Shown: positions 1 to 9,450 of the stretch, piece by piece
Position numbering within the stretch: position 1 is the stretch's first letter
How the letters are laid out: each line of letters begins with the position of its first letter
DNA from: Phyllobacterium sp. YR531
GTDB taxonomy: Bacteria > Pseudomonadota > Alphaproteobacteria > Rhizobiales > Rhizobiaceae
Assembly: GCF_000282595.1 (NCBI RefSeq)
Contig: NZ_AKIZ01000023.1
Coordinates: 1 to 64,000 of the forward strand
Direction of reading: 5' to 3'
Length of the DNA stretch: 64,000 nt
Notes under the pieces: generated by a model
Database searches by the model: none
The model's input: the letters and a program-made list of their open reading frames with translations, nothing else
What the model was told of the DNA's origin: nothing
Translations under genes and position numbers: made by a program

Positions 1-495
1 ATCCTCAAGGCTTATAGCTGGCGCGGCTTGCCCAGCCACGGGCGCAGCTGGCTCGGCAGCGACTGGAGCTTGAGCATAGGCATCTACACCCTCACCCGCT
101 TCGCTGTCAGCATAAGTCGCCTCTGGCTCATAATCAGCATAATCAGGCTCTTCGTAGGCAGCGACGGGAGCTGTGGGAACATCATATGGCTGTTCCGGCT
201 GGCTTGCAGACAGCTCACGTTCAATCGACTCTTGAAAGTCGCGTGCAGCAGCATCGTCATCTTCGTGCTGCTCACTGCGATCTGTTTCAGCCGAAGCGGT
301 CTGCGAGGCGACCTCGTCATCGAAGCCTCCCATCAGCTCGCGTTCAAGATCCAAAGCAAAATCATCATTGGATCCGGAAAGTGACTCATCCTGCTCGGGC
401 GTTCCCATAATACGGGACAGCTCCATCAGTGGGTCATCATTGCCGAATCGCGAATCATCCTGCCGGTGAGAACGCTGAAGATAGTTTTCCGCCAT
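1..495 (-). CDS. Probable SPOR-domain cell-envelope protein, N-terminal part only
   Basis: This reading frame starts with ATG at 495 (MAENYLQRSHRQ) and runs off the left edge of the window, so about 165 residues are visible. The visible part is strongly acidic and then rich in Pro, Ala, Glu and Tyr, a low-complexity linker that suggests a disordered region ahead of a folded C-terminal domain. No membrane segment is reached. In Brucella-like genomes the gene directly downstream of argS on the same strand encodes a SPOR-domain (peptidoglycan-binding, septal) protein with this kind of linker. The SPOR assignment therefore rests on synteny, because the domain itself lies outside the window. It starts about 100 bases after argS ends and is probably co-transcribed with it. 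Confidence 0.6.
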   Translation of the reverse strand, partial: MAENYLQRSHRQDDSRFGNDDPLMELSRIMGTPEQDESLSGSNDDFALDLERELMGGFDDEVASQTASAETDRSEQHEDDDAAARDFQESIERELSASQPEQPYDVPTAPVAAYEEPDYADYEPEATYADSEAGEGVDAYAQAPVAAEPAAPVAGQAAPAISLED

Positions 496-595
496 GGCGT
501 TAATCCTGTACTCTCAACTGTGGGACGTCCGAAAACGTCACGCATTGGCCATACCAGCGCAATGTGGGCAAAAGTTGACAGGATTTCTACGCTTA

Positions 596-2353
596 TTAGC
601 GCATTTCAGTCGGAGCGTCCGCACCAATAATGGATAGACCGGACGCCAAAACCTTCGAAACAACCTGAACCAGCCCTAGCCTGGCTTGGGACAAGTTTGG
701 ATCGTTAACCTTAATAAAACGTAAGTCCGGGTTTTCGGTTCCTTTATTCCACTGTCCGTGCAGTGAACTTGCGAGGTCATAAAGGTAAAAAGCGACCCTA
801 TGCGGCTCCTGATGAAGCGCCGCAGTTTCGATCAACCGCGGATACTCCGCGAGCTTTCTGATAAGCGCAATTTCACTCTCGTCAGTCAGCAAATTGAAAT
901 GCTTTGCGCTGGCAGCCAGATCGATTTCACCAATCCCCATTTGCTCAATCGCCTGCCGGAACACTGAATGGCACCGTGCAGATGCGTACTGGACGTAGAA
1001 TACCGGGTTATCCTTCGAATGCTCGGTAACCTTGGCAAAGTCGAAATCGAGCGGCGCATCGTTCTTCCGGTAAAGCATCATGAACCGCACAGGATCCCGG
1101 CCGACTTCCTCGACCACATCCCGCAGCGTCACGAATTCGCCAGACCGCTTCGACATCCGCACCGGCTCACCATTGCGGTAAAGTTTCACAAGCTGACAAA
1201 TCAGCACCGTCAGCTTCGCCGTTCCACCGGAAACAGCGCGCGCAAGTGATTCGAGCCGTTTGACATAGCCGCCATGATCCGCGCCGAGAACATAGATCAT
1301 CTCATCGAAGTGCCGATCATATTTGTCTTTGAAATAGGCAACATCAGCAGCGAAATAGGTGAACTGCCCGTCAGACTTCACCAGTGGCCGGTCAATATCA
1401 TCACCGACATCAGTTGACCGGAACAGTGTTTGCTCACGATCTTCCCAATCTTCAGGCAACTGACCCTTGGGTGGAGGAAGCTTGCCCTTATAGACATGTC
1501 CCTTCAGCGTCAGGTCATTGATAGCCGAGCGGATCAGCTTCGCATTGTTGGCGTGCAACGTCCGTTCGGAGAAAAAGATATCATGGTGAACATTGAGCGA
1601 AGCCAGATCATCCCGGATCATCGCCATCATGGCATCAATAGTCCGGTCCTTGACGATCGCAAGGCTTTCTTCTTCCGGCATTTCGAGCAGCTTCGTGCCA
1701 AAATCGGTAGCGAGTGCCTTGCCGACAGGAACCAGATAATCACCTGGATATAAACCAGCCGGAATCTCACCGATCTGTTCCCCCAAGGCTTCGCGATACC
1801 GGAGCATTACTGAACTAGCCAGCACATCGATCTGCGCGCCGGCATCGTTGATATAATATTCTTTGCCTACTTCGTAGCCTGCGAATGACAAAAGATTGGC
1901 CAAAGCATCGCCCACCACCGCGCCACGGCAGTGGCCCACATGCATTGGGCCTGTAGGATTGGCGGAAACATATTCCACATTGACCCTGTGACCATAACCG
2001 AGCTTGGACCGGCCATAATTGAGCCCGGCATCAAGCATTGTGGCCAGTTGCTGCTGCCAATAACTATCCTTCAGCCGGAGGTTGATGAAGCCCGGACCTG
2101 CAACATCAATTGAACCAACATCAGGATCATTCTTCAGCGCATCACCGATTTTAACCGCGAGTTCACGCGGATTTTGTCCGACAGCTTTCGACAGAACCAT
2201 CGCCGCATTGGTCGCGATATCACCATGGCTGGCATCGCGAGGCGGCTCGACGCCAACACGTGAGAGATCGACCGCTACACCATCAGTTGTTTTTAAATCA
2301 AGCGCTTGTAGGGCGTTCTTAATCCGCGCATCGAAGTCCGCGAAGATGTTCAT
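596..2353 (-). CDS. argS: Arginyl-tRNA synthetase
   Basis: Class I aminoacyl-tRNA synthetase that charges tRNA(Arg) in the cytoplasm. From the ATG at 2353 ([13 protein letters not shown]) the protein is 585 residues, the usual length. The N-terminal region (about 1-110) has the Add1-type layout. The catalytic signature [11 protein letters not shown] has HVGH near residues 138-141, and the KMSKS-equivalent RMSKR sits near residue 400, followed by the anticodon-binding helical domain ending in APTEMR. The open frame extends upstream to 2470, but the extension matches nothing in the family. The gene lies between dgt upstream and the SPOR-like gene downstream, all on the minus strand, as in Brucella relatives. 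Confidence 0.96.
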   Translation of the reverse strand: MNIFADFDARIKNALQALDLKTTDGVAVDLSRVGVEPPRDASHGDIATNAAMVLSKAVGQNPRELAVKIGDALKNDPDVGSIDVAGPGFINLRLKDSYWQQQLATMLDAGLNYGRSKLGYGHRVNVEYVSANPTGPMHVGHCRGAVVGDALANLLSFAGYEVGKEYYINDAGAQIDVLASSVMLRYREALGEQIGEIPAGLYPGDYLVPVGKALATDFGTKLLEMPEEESLAIVKDRTIDAMMAMIRDDLASLNVHHDIFFSERTLHANNAKLIRSAINDLTLKGHVYKGKLPPPKGQLPEDWEDREQTLFRSTDVGDDIDRPLVKSDGQFTYFAADVAYFKDKYDRHFDEMIYVLGADHGGYVKRLESLARAVSGGTAKLTVLICQLVKLYRNGEPVRMSKRSGEFVTLRDVVEEVGRDPVRFMMLYRKNDAPLDFDFAKVTEHSKDNPVFYVQYASARCHSVFRQAIEQMGIGEIDLAASAKHFNLLTDESEIALIRKLAEYPRLIETAALHQEPHRVAFYLYDLASSLHGQWNKGTENPDLRFIKVNDPNLSQARLGLVQVVSKVLASGLSIIGADAPTEMR

Positions 2354-2417
2354 GACGTAATTCTCATTCGAAGTTTGTAGAAAACAGGGTGGCCCCATGG
2401 CCAAAGTCGAGCCTGCT

Positions 2418-3626
2418 CTAAGACAATTCGGGCGTGTGGTCAAACAACCTTCGGTGTTCGCGCACAGCATAGGTGTCTGTCATGCCACTCAGAAAATCGG
2501 CTACGAGGCGCGCCCTTGCAGGCAATTGGGCCTTATTCTGCTCCTCTCTCCAACCTTCTGGCATCGCTTGAGCATCATTCAAATAAGCATCAAAAAGGTC
2601 TCTCACAATCTTGTCAGCCGATTTGCGAATTCTGACAACGCTTTCGTGAAAATAAAGGTTCTTGTAAAGAAATGACTTCAGTGCCTTCTCCTGCAGCCGC
2701 ATGGGTTCACTGAACGCGACGATGCTCTGCCTGGCGTGGCGTATATCATCTGTCGTTTCGGGCTTGAGGCGATCCAGATTTGCCTGCGATTGACGTATGA
2801 CATCTTCGACCATGATGGTTATCTGGCGCCTGACAATCTCATGCGCCGTGCGTACCTCGTCGAGAGCAGGATATTTCTGCCTCACAGCCCGCAGGATATC
2901 CCCTGTGATGGCTACATCTTCCAAGGCAGCCAAGGATAGGAGACCTGAACGAAGCCCGTCATCAATATCATGGGCATTATAGGCGATATCATCGGCAATG
3001 GCGGCGCATTGCGCTTCCAGTGAAGCATATCGCGCCACTTCAAGATCATGCTGCACATTATATTCAAGGATTGCGACCGGCACCGGATGGCCAATTCCCT
3101 GCCCTTCGGCATCCATCAACGGGCCATTATGTTTTACCAGCCCCTCAAGGGTCTCCCACGTAAGGTTGAGTCCGTCGAACTCTGCATAGCGCTTCTCAAG
3201 GCTGGTAACGATGCGCAATGATTGTGCGTTGTGGTCGAAACCGCCAAAATTGTGCATCTTTTCGTCAAGCGCATCTTCGCCTGTGTGACCAAAGGGCGTG
3301 TGGCCGAAGTCATGCACCAATGCAATTGCTTCTGCCAGATCTTCGTCAAGCCGCATGGAACGCGCCAGTGCCCGCGCAATTTGTGCCACCTCAATCGTAT
3401 GAGTCAGCCGCGTGCGGTAGTGGTCGCCTTCATGCGCAATAAAAACCTGCGTTTTGTGTTTCAGGCGACGAAAAGCCGTCGAATGGATAATCCTGTCACG
3501 ATCACGCTGAAACACTGTGCGCGTGGGACTCTCGCCCTCCGGCACCAGCCGTCCGCGGCTATGCTGTGGATCGCAGGCGTAAGACGCCCTCTCCCTGTAA
3601 CCAAACCCCAAACCCTGCATCGACAT
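2418..3626 (-). CDS. dgt: dGTP triphosphohydrolase-like HD protein
   Basis: HD-superfamily deoxyguanosinetriphosphate triphosphohydrolase-like protein of 402 residues, which would hydrolyse dNTPs to nucleosides and triphosphate. Visible family hallmarks are [14 protein letters not shown] and [11 protein letters not shown] near the N-terminus, then [12 protein letters not shown] and the metal-binding HD in [18 protein letters not shown] chose the ATG at 3626 ([14 protein letters not shown]), because close relatives begin there. An upstream in-frame ATG at 3653 would add nine residues. The gene is divergent from the Fe-S carrier at 3784 and is followed by argS 64 bases downstream, so dgt-argS may form one unit. 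Confidence 0.94.
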   Translation of the reverse strand: MSMQGLGFGYRERASYACDPQHSRGRLVPEGESPTRTVFQRDRDRIIHSTAFRRLKHKTQVFIAHEGDHYRTRLTHTIEVAQIARALARSMRLDEDLAEAIALVHDFGHTPFGHTGEDALDEKMHNFGGFDHNAQSLRIVTSLEKRYAEFDGLNLTWETLEGLVKHNGPLMDAEGQGIGHPVPVAILEYNVQHDLEVARYASLEAQCAAIADDIAYNAHDIDDGLRSGLLSLAALEDVAITGDILRAVRQKYPALDEVRTAHEIVRRQITIMVEDVIRQSQANLDRLKPETTDDIRHARQSIVAFSEPMRLQEKALKSFLYKNLYFHESVVRIRKSADKIVRDLFDAYLNDAQAMPEGWREEQNKAQLPARARLVADFLSGMTDTYAVREHRRLFDHTPELS

Positions 3627-3783
3627 TACTGTATTTCCAATTTTCTGCCTCACGCGGCATATATCAAGATCATTGACTTCGCAGTCGCCAATTCTTAGCT
3701 ATGGTGTATGATGAATGGCAAGGCGTGACACGATTATGTCTTGCCTGAAAAGCCGGGCGGTTATTTCCGCAAAGGAACTGATG

Positions 3784-4119
3784 ATGACCGAAGTTGTAAA
3801 TGTTTCTGTCTCTGATGCCGCTGCCAAGCGCATTTCAGCAATTTTGAAATCCGATCCGGACAAAACAGCTCTGCGCATTTCCGTCGAAGGTGGTGGTTGC
3901 TCAGGCTTCTCTTATAAATACGATCTGGTCGATGAGCAGGATGCAGATGACATTGTGATTGAGAAACTCGGCGCAAAGGTCCTGATTGATTCGATTTCCC
4001 TGCCATATATTGGAGGTTCGGAAATTGATTTCGTTGACGATCTGATGGGACAATCGTTCCAAATCCGCAACCCCAACGCCACATCTTCTTGCGGTTGCGG
4101 AACAAGCTTTTCCGTTTAA
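3784..4119 (+). CDS. erpA: A-type iron-sulfur cluster insertion protein (ErpA/IscA family)
   Basis: HesB/IscA-type carrier that delivers Fe-S clusters to apo-enzymes. The three conserved cysteines are visible: one in GGGCSGFSY and two in the C-terminal SSCGCGTSF motif. Length is about 111 residues from the ATG at 3784, typical for the family. The frame is open from 3715, and a tandem ATG lies at 3781. The AAGGA at about 3772-3776 is better spaced for 3784. It is divergent from dgt, the arrangement I recall in Brucella-type genomes, and is followed by a strong hairpin terminator. The exact subfamily (ErpA versus IscA) cannot be fixed from the sequence alone. Confidence 0.9.
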   Translation: MTEVVNVSVSDAAAKRISAILKSDPDKTALRISVEGGGCSGFSYKYDLVDEQDADDIVIEKLGAKVLIDSISLPYIGGSEIDFVDDLMGQSFQIRNPNATSSCGCGTSFSV

Positions 4120-4142
4120 GCCGCTTAACGATCCAAATGTTC

Positions 4143-4171
4143 AAAGGGCTGTCTCATGACAGCCCTTTTTT
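4143..4171. terminator. Bidirectional hairpin terminator between erpA and the permease
   Basis: An 11-bp perfect stem (AAAGGGCTGTC / GACAGCCCTTT) with a TCAT loop and A/T tracts on both sides sits between the two convergent genes. It can serve as an intrinsic terminator in both directions. Confidence 0.85.
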
Positions 4172-4175
4172 CGGT

Positions 4176-5666
4176 TCAGGTTTCTGCACCCTTGGCTGCT
4201 TCCCGCAGATCCTCAGCGCTGCCCGATGCTCCATTGAAAAACCAGTTCAGCAAAACCGCTGACACCGATGCTAAAAGAATGCCGGACTCGATGAGCGGAT
4301 GAATGGCGTGAGGCATCCAAACTTTGAAATCGGGCGCTATCAGGGGAATCATGCCCAAGCCTAGCGATACCGCGATTATGAAAAGATTATTGCGGCTCGA
4401 CTGGAAATCCACCTTCGACAATATGCGTATGCCGGTTGCTGCGACCATGCCGAACATGACCAGCCCTGCACCACCCAGTACAAACTGCGGCAAGGACTCT
4501 ACCAGAGCGCCCATTTTCGGCACTAAACCAAGTATGAGCAATATAAAACCGGCGGCAACGCAAACGAAACGGCTCTTGACCCCGGTCACGCCAACAAGCC
4601 CCACATTCTGCGAAAAGCTGGTGTAGGGAAAGGTATTGAACACACCACCTATGACAGTTCCCATACCATCTGTTCGCAGCCCCGCCGACAGCATTGGCCG
4701 CGTTATCTTTCGCCCGGTAAGATCGCCGAGTGCGAGAAACATGCCTGTGGATTCGATCATCACCACGATCATGACAAGACTCATGGTGATGATGAGCACA
4801 GGATCAAACAACGGCAGCCCGAAATGGAACGGAGTGATAATCGCGAACCATCCCGCAGAGGCTACTTTTTCAAAGCCCATCATGCCAAAGCCCGTTGCAA
4901 CAACCGCACCGATAATAATTCCGAGAAGCACGGCAATATTGGAGATGAATCCCTTGCCGAAACGGGCAATAAGTAAAATCGAAACAAGGACAACTGCCGA
5001 TATCGCAATATTTGAAAGCGGCGCATAGGCAGCGTTAGACGTTGAAGGTGCTAGCGCGAGCTTCTCCGGCAATGCAGGTAAGGTTGAACCGGGAACTGCA
5101 ACAAGCTCTGTAATAGCCTTCAGCCACGCCGCATGCTCAGGAGAAACGATCTTGGGCGCTGTCGGTCCAAACGGATTGCCGAATATCCAGTTGATACCAA
5201 CCCGCATCAATGAAACACCGATAACAAGAATGATCGTGCCTGTTACCACTGCCGGAAAGAAACGCAGCAGGCGGCTCATGAGCGGTGCCAGCAGCATTGC
5301 CACAAACCCAGCGCCGATGATTGCGCCGAAAATCAACCGTGCGCCATCAGGACCGGTGTTTGCGTTCGCCATGGCGACCATGGGTCCAACAGCAGCAAAG
5401 GTTACCCCCATCATCACAGGCAGTCTGATACCGAACCATTGGGTAGCGCCGAGCGACTGAATGATCGTCACGATCCCGCAGACAAACAGGTCCGCCGAAA
5501 TCAGAAACGCAACATCCGCCGGCGCCAGCTGCAAAGCACGCCCCACGATCAACGGCACCGCAATCGCCCCGGCATACATGACAAGAACATGTTGTATTCC
5601 CAAGGCTGCAAGGCGGGGCGCAGGCAAGCCCGCATCGACATCATGAATGTGTGAAGGACTGCTCAT
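4176..5666 (-). CDS. NCS2-family uracil/xanthine permease
   Basis: Inner-membrane nucleobase:cation symporter of the NAT/NCS2 family, about 496 residues with 12-14 hydrophobic segments along its length. The NAT signature [QEP]NxGxxxxTG is present as QNVGLVGVTG, and the second conserved region FNTFPYTSFSQN precedes it. The Ser-rich, polar N-terminus before LAALGIQHVLVMYAGA is typical of xanthine and uric acid carriers such as XanP, PbuX and UacT. Substrate is therefore most likely xanthine, urate or uracil, but the sequence does not decide which. I favour the ATG at 5666 (MSSPSHIHDVD); the frame also allows an ATG at 5678. It stands alone, convergent with erpA and divergent from xthA. Confidence 0.9.
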   Translation of the reverse strand: MSSPSHIHDVDAGLPAPRLAALGIQHVLVMYAGAIAVPLIVGRALQLAPADVAFLISADLFVCGIVTIIQSLGATQWFGIRLPVMMGVTFAAVGPMVAMANANTGPDGARLIFGAIIGAGFVAMLLAPLMSRLLRFFPAVVTGTIILVIGVSLMRVGINWIFGNPFGPTAPKIVSPEHAAWLKAITELVAVPGSTLPALPEKLALAPSTSNAAYAPLSNIAISAVVLVSILLIARFGKGFISNIAVLLGIIIGAVVATGFGMMGFEKVASAGWFAIITPFHFGLPLFDPVLIITMSLVMIVVMIESTGMFLALGDLTGRKITRPMLSAGLRTDGMGTVIGGVFNTFPYTSFSQNVGLVGVTGVKSRFVCVAAGFILLILGLVPKMGALVESLPQFVLGGAGLVMFGMVAATGIRILSKVDFQSSRNNLFIIAVSLGLGMIPLIAPDFKVWMPHAIHPLIESGILLASVSAVLLNWFFNGASGSAEDLREAAKGAET

Positions 5667-5807
5667 AAATACCCCCAATGGCTTGACCGGCTATCGAACC
5701 GGCGAGTATCGTTTTCCCCATGATCGAGAATGACCTATATTGGTCGCCACGCAATCAAAAACTCAGCAAAGCCCAGTATTTTCAATGAAAAAAGCCGAGC
5801 GTTTCCC

Positions 5808-6587
5808 ATGAAAATTGTCACCTGGAACATCAACGGCGTCAAAGCTCGCATTGAAGTGCTCAAAGCTTGGTTGCGCGAATCCGATCCGGACATTGTTTGC
5901 CTGCAGGAAATCAAGTCTGTCGATGAAGGTTTTCCCCGAGAAGAGATCGAGGCGCTTGGCTACCACGTGGAGACGAACGGCCAAAAAGGCTTCAATGGCG
6001 TGGCCATCTTGTCAAAGACCTCGCCTGAAGAAGTAAATCGCGGACTCCCGGGTGATGACGAAGATGATCACGCTCGCTTCATCGAAGCCGTTTTCTCAAC
6101 CGAGAAAGGCATGCTGCGCATCGTATCGCTCTATCTGCCCAATGGTAATCCAATCGATACGGAAAAATTTCCCTACAAGCTGCGCTGGATGGCGCGGTTG
6201 GAAAAATGGGCTGAGGAACGTCTGACTCTTGAAGAGCCGCTTATTCTGGCAGGTGATTACAATGTCATCGCCGAGCCTATTGACGCTCGCAATCCCGAAG
6301 CGTGGGTAAATGACGCCCTGTTCCAGCCCGAAACGCGCCAAGCTTTCCGCCGTCTTGAAAATCTGGGCTTCACCGATGCTATCCGCAGTGTCACGGGAGC
6401 ATCCGGCACCTACACATTCTGGGATTATCAAGCTGGCGCCTGGCAAAAAAACAATGGTATCCGCATCGATCATTTGATGCTTTCGCCGGAAGCAGCCAAC
6501 CGCTTGGAGTCCGCCAGCATTGAGAAACATGTCCGTGCCTGGGAAAAACCCTCGGATCACGTCCCCGTCGCGATTGTTATTGCTTGA
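5808..6587 (+). CDS. xthA: Exodeoxyribonuclease III
   Basis: AP endonuclease/3' exonuclease of the endonuclease-exonuclease-phosphatase fold, 259 residues, acting in base excision repair. Landmarks are MKIVTWNINGVKAR at the start, the catalytic Glu in CLQEIKS, the RIVSLYLPNG strand, GDYNV, RIDHLMLS and the terminal SDHVPV histidine motif. The start is the ATG at 5808; the open frame extends to 5730 but the upstream residues are not family-like. It is convergent with exoR, with only 2 bases between the stop codons. Confidence 0.96.
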   Translation: MKIVTWNINGVKARIEVLKAWLRESDPDIVCLQEIKSVDEGFPREEIEALGYHVETNGQKGFNGVAILSKTSPEEVNRGLPGDDEDDHARFIEAVFSTEKGMLRIVSLYLPNGNPIDTEKFPYKLRWMARLEKWAEERLTLEEPLILAGDYNVIAEPIDARNPEAWVNDALFQPETRQAFRRLENLGFTDAIRSVTGASGTYTFWDYQAGAWQKNNGIRIDHLMLSPEAANRLESASIEKHVRAWEKPSDHVPVAIVIA

Positions 6588-6589
6588 TT

Positions 6590-7384
6590 TCAAAAATCGC
6601 CGGTTTTGACGATATCCTCAGCCAAAACCATTGCGGTACGTCGGTCGGCTTCATCGGAAATCGAAAACGCCTGTTCCTGAATATCGCCGATCCAGATGCG
6701 ATCCTTGCCGGTAGCGTGTTCAAGCGCTGCCGTCATCATGGCCAGGCCGCGTACGGTCTTGCCCGCCTGAAACAACAGGTTCCCAAGCATTGCCTGCGCA
6801 CCGGCATGACCCTTTTGTGCGGACAGGCGGAACCAGCGTGCTGCCTGATTGGGGCTGGCATCGCCGCCCTCGCCGCGCATCAGCATTTTGCCGAGCTCGA
6901 ATTGCGCATCCGGATCGCCAAAGTTCGAGGCCGCCTGCAGATAAAGGTCGCGAGCAGCGCCAGGATTCGAGTTGATCGGTGAATTCGGAATGCCGCGTTT
7001 TACATATCCCGCCAGAGCGACAAGGGCATCCGCTACATAACTCTCATTCTGGGTGCCCTGATCGGCGCCTTCCTGAATGACCTGTTCGAACATCTTGTAG
7101 GCTTCGTAGTCATCTTCCTTGACGCCGTCACCCTCGGCATACATGCGGCCAAGCTTCCAGTTCGCGCCCTGATGGCCCTTTTCTGCAGCAAAGCGAAGGG
7201 CTTTTACAGCTTCATCCTTATGGCCATTTTTGTAGGCGGAAAAGCCGAACTTGAAGAGAGCAAACGGGCTGGAGTCCTCGTTCATTTCGTTCTTGGTGTC
7301 AAAAGCCATGCAGGGCAGAGTCATGGCGCTCAGGAAAAGACCAATTCCCACAATGGGTGCGAGCAAACGATCGGCGATCAGCAT
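6590..7384 (-). CDS. exoR: ExoR-type periplasmic Sel1-repeat regulator
   Basis: 264-residue secreted protein with an N-terminal signal peptide (LLAPIVGIGLFLSAMTLPCMA, about residues 7-27) followed by Sel1-like repeats. Recognisable repeat cores are AAEKGHQGANWKLGRMYAEGDG and AQFELGKMLMRGEGG, then AARWFRLSAQKGHAGAQ. The length, the signal peptide and the KLGRMYAEGDGVKEDDY segment match ExoR of Sinorhizobium, Agrobacterium and Brucella. In those bacteria ExoR binds and restrains the sensor kinase of the ExoS/ChvG-ChvI system and so controls exopolysaccharide, motility and host-related programmes. It is convergent with xthA. ATG at 7384 is the best start; a GGAAT lies about 10 bases upstream. 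Function is inferred from family similarity and neighbours. Confidence 0.86.
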   Translation of the reverse strand: MLIADRLLAPIVGIGLFLSAMTLPCMAFDTKNEMNEDSSPFALFKFGFSAYKNGHKDEAVKALRFAAEKGHQGANWKLGRMYAEGDGVKEDDYEAYKMFEQVIQEGADQGTQNESYVADALVALAGYVKRGIPNSPINSNPGAARDLYLQAASNFGDPDAQFELGKMLMRGEGGDASPNQAARWFRLSAQKGHAGAQAMLGNLLFQAGKTVRGLAMMTAALEHATGKDRIWIGDIQEQAFSISDEADRRTAMVLAEDIVKTGDF

Positions 7385-7916
7385 GGTAGCTTAATTCCTT
7401 CGCTCCGGCCTACCGGTGTCGCAGCATTCGAGCGCGCCAGACCGTAAAAGCGGACATCAACCCCGCCAGCCAACACCGATATGGCGGCTCGCAACGGTAT
7501 TTCGGAATATTTCATGGCATTTGAGCTATGATTGGGCAGATTTTCGGCAATAGCACGGCTGCCTTTCACAGAACTGTTCCAGTATTCGAGTTCTGGAACA
7601 ACGGCCGCGAAACGCAAATCCAAAATGGATTTGCCGTTTGCCTGCACCTGTTGGCTGCCGAAAGCTTTGTGCGAAAGTAGTGTCGCGTCCATCATTACCC
7701 CAAACGGTACGCCAGCAATATTGCCTGACGTTTATACCTCCAAAAGGTTACCGCCTTATCGAGGTGCTCCGGGTTTGTGGCGCAAAATGGGCAAATTTGA
7801 CGGCCAGACACCCTGTGTGAATCATCCTGGCCACACTGTTGCCGAATCGTCACAAAAAGTGATGGCCAAGTGATGATTCAAATGGCCGCGCGATTGGCAG
7901 CAACACTCCAATGATG
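7385..7916. other. Non-coding or weakly coding stretch upstream of exoR
   Basis: About 530 bases without a convincing gene. One minus-strand frame (7378-7695, 105 codons) overlaps the exoR start and has a marginal ribosome-binding site, but its protein has no recognisable motif. The exoR promoter must lie here. No repeat or hairpin was seen apart from the terminator that begins at 7917. Confidence 0.5.
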
Positions 7917-7940
7917 AAAACCGGCATCGCTGCCGGTTTT
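7917..7940 (-). terminator. Intrinsic terminator of the first FadL-like gene
   Basis: A 10-bp perfect stem (AAAACCGGCA / TGCCGGTTTT) with a 4-base loop lies 17 bases past the stop codon of the minus-strand gene at 7957-9252. Confidence 0.85.
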
Positions 7941-7956
7941 AGGATCAATATGAAAA

Positions 7957-9252
7957 TTAGAACTTCAGCTTGCCGGAGATTGAAAGCGCGCTGACGAAAT
8001 CATCACCGAAATCATATTCTACCGATGTTCCGCACTTGCCCGGTCTGTTGTCGCAATCGCGAACACCGCCAAATGAACCTGATGTAAGCAGGCCAACGGC
8101 ACCACCAGCGCGTATCTCAAAATTCTTGTTGGGCGACCAGGATACGCCCGAAGAAAGCAACCAAGTGTCCGTTTGTGTGGTCAAGCCCGTAGAAGTGCCG
8201 CGATCCCAGCTCACCTGTACCTGTCCGCTCCATTGGTCATTGAATTTATGACCTACGCCACCCGTTACCGTCCAGCCATCACGAAACATCAGATCAAGCG
8301 AAGTGGCGTATTTGTCAGGCGTGCATGCGGGTGTACCTTCTGCACAGAAGCCAACAATGTTCAGTATGCTCCAGTCCACCCATTTGACGGAGCCAAAAGC
8401 CAGCCAATCTGGAGCGATACCCGATTGCAGCTTGAATTCTATGGATTGAGGCAGTGCTGCTGTTCCGAAAACATTGGTAACCCGCCCTGCCAATGGGTTG
8501 ATGGGAAGTGGTGGCAATTCTGACAGATCAAGCTTACCGGCAACATCACCCAGATCAACTTCGCCATTGTAAATCAGGCTTGCCCGAAATGCGATTTCCG
8601 GAATTTCATAGGCAGCACCAATGCGCCAGCCTATGCCATCACCTTCAAGTTGAAGACGGCCTGTGCCATCGCCTGGAAATCCGACAAGACGCGAATCCAA
8701 GGCCCTGAAGACGTTGGGTGATAAAACCAAACGCTCCTTGAAGCCTTCAATCTCCTGATAGGAGATACCACCGATTGCGCGCAGTTGGCCGCCACCCACA
8801 TTGAATTTGTAGGAACAGGTCAGGCCGTATTCGTCACTGGAAATCTTTGTTTCGATATTCTCGTTTACACCCACCCACTCATTGCCGGGTTTTGTGTGAA
8901 CACCCCAAGGCTGGCTGTATTGCGCAAGGCAATCAAAATCTGACGTGATACCGATCTTAATACTCGCGCGGGGTATCGAATAATTCTCTGTCTCACTCAG
9001 CAACGTTTTTCCAAGACCAAGCTGCGGTATTCCATTTGCTCCCAAGCCATCACTTTGGTCCGTATCACGCGCATTTTTGATCTTGCGGTTTGGCATGACG
9101 TAAATCACGCCAGCTTCTGATGCAAAACGATCTTCACTGAACAGAAGATCATAGTTGTAACCGCCGCGCTCAAGCCCGCCCGCCAGTGCCGTGCCTGTCA
9201 AACCCGATAAGATGAATGCACTGCCAAGAATCCGCGAAATTGTTCTCGTCAT
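7957..9252 (-). CDS. FadL/OmpP1-family outer-membrane porin, copy 1
   Basis: 431-residue outer-membrane beta-barrel protein with a signal peptide ending ...GLTGTALA before GGLERGGYNYDLLFSED. The mature N-terminal plug-like start, the many alternating beta-strands, and a final aromatic residue (SISGKLKF) fit the OmpP1/FadL/TodX family, which carries long-chain fatty acids or other hydrophobic compounds across the outer membrane. A GGGAG ribosome-binding site precedes the ATG at 9252. It lies 3' of a close paralogue (9451-10716) on the same strand, but each gene has its own terminator and intergenic region, so they appear to be separate transcripts. The natural substrate cannot be told from the sequence. 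Confidence 0.88.
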   Translation of the reverse strand: MTRTISRILGSAFILSGLTGTALAGGLERGGYNYDLLFSEDRFASEAGVIYVMPNRKIKNARDTDQSDGLGANGIPQLGLGKTLLSETENYSIPRASIKIGITSDFDCLAQYSQPWGVHTKPGNEWVGVNENIETKISSDEYGLTCSYKFNVGGGQLRAIGGISYQEIEGFKERLVLSPNVFRALDSRLVGFPGDGTGRLQLEGDGIGWRIGAAYEIPEIAFRASLIYNGEVDLGDVAGKLDLSELPPLPINPLAGRVTNVFGTAALPQSIEFKLQSGIAPDWLAFGSVKWVDWSILNIVGFCAEGTPACTPDKYATSLDLMFRDGWTVTGGVGHKFNDQWSGQVQVSWDRGTSTGLTTQTDTWLLSSGVSWSPNKNFEIRAGGAVGLLTSGSFGGVRDCDNRPGKCGTSVEYDFGDDFVSALSISGKLKF

Positions 9253-9401
9253 GAAAATCTCCCAAATATGAATTCAAAAATTTTGCAAAAATAAAACAGC
9301 AATATTGGTGACCGACATTAGCGAATGTCTTCTCATTCGCAAGGCCGCCCGACAAGAATTCCAAGGCAGGTGTGAAAACCAAAACGTAAAACTCGGGCAA
9401 C

Positions 9402-9430
9402 AAAAAACCCGGCATCTCTGCCGGGTTTTT
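9402..9430 (-). terminator. Intrinsic terminator of the second FadL-like gene
   Basis: The stem AAAAACCCGGCA / TGCCGGGTTTTT with a TCTC loop lies 21 bases beyond the stop codon of the gene at 9451-10716. The paralogue at 7957 has a very similar terminator, which suggests that the duplication included the 3' flank. Confidence 0.85.
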
Positions 9431-9450
9431 AATCATTCAATTATGTCCGA

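Noticed and set aside
7378-7695. 105-codon minus-strand frame overlapping the exoR start
   Set aside because: It overlaps the signal-peptide start of exoR, has a marginal ribosome site and shows no motif; kept only as a remark in the intergenic entry.
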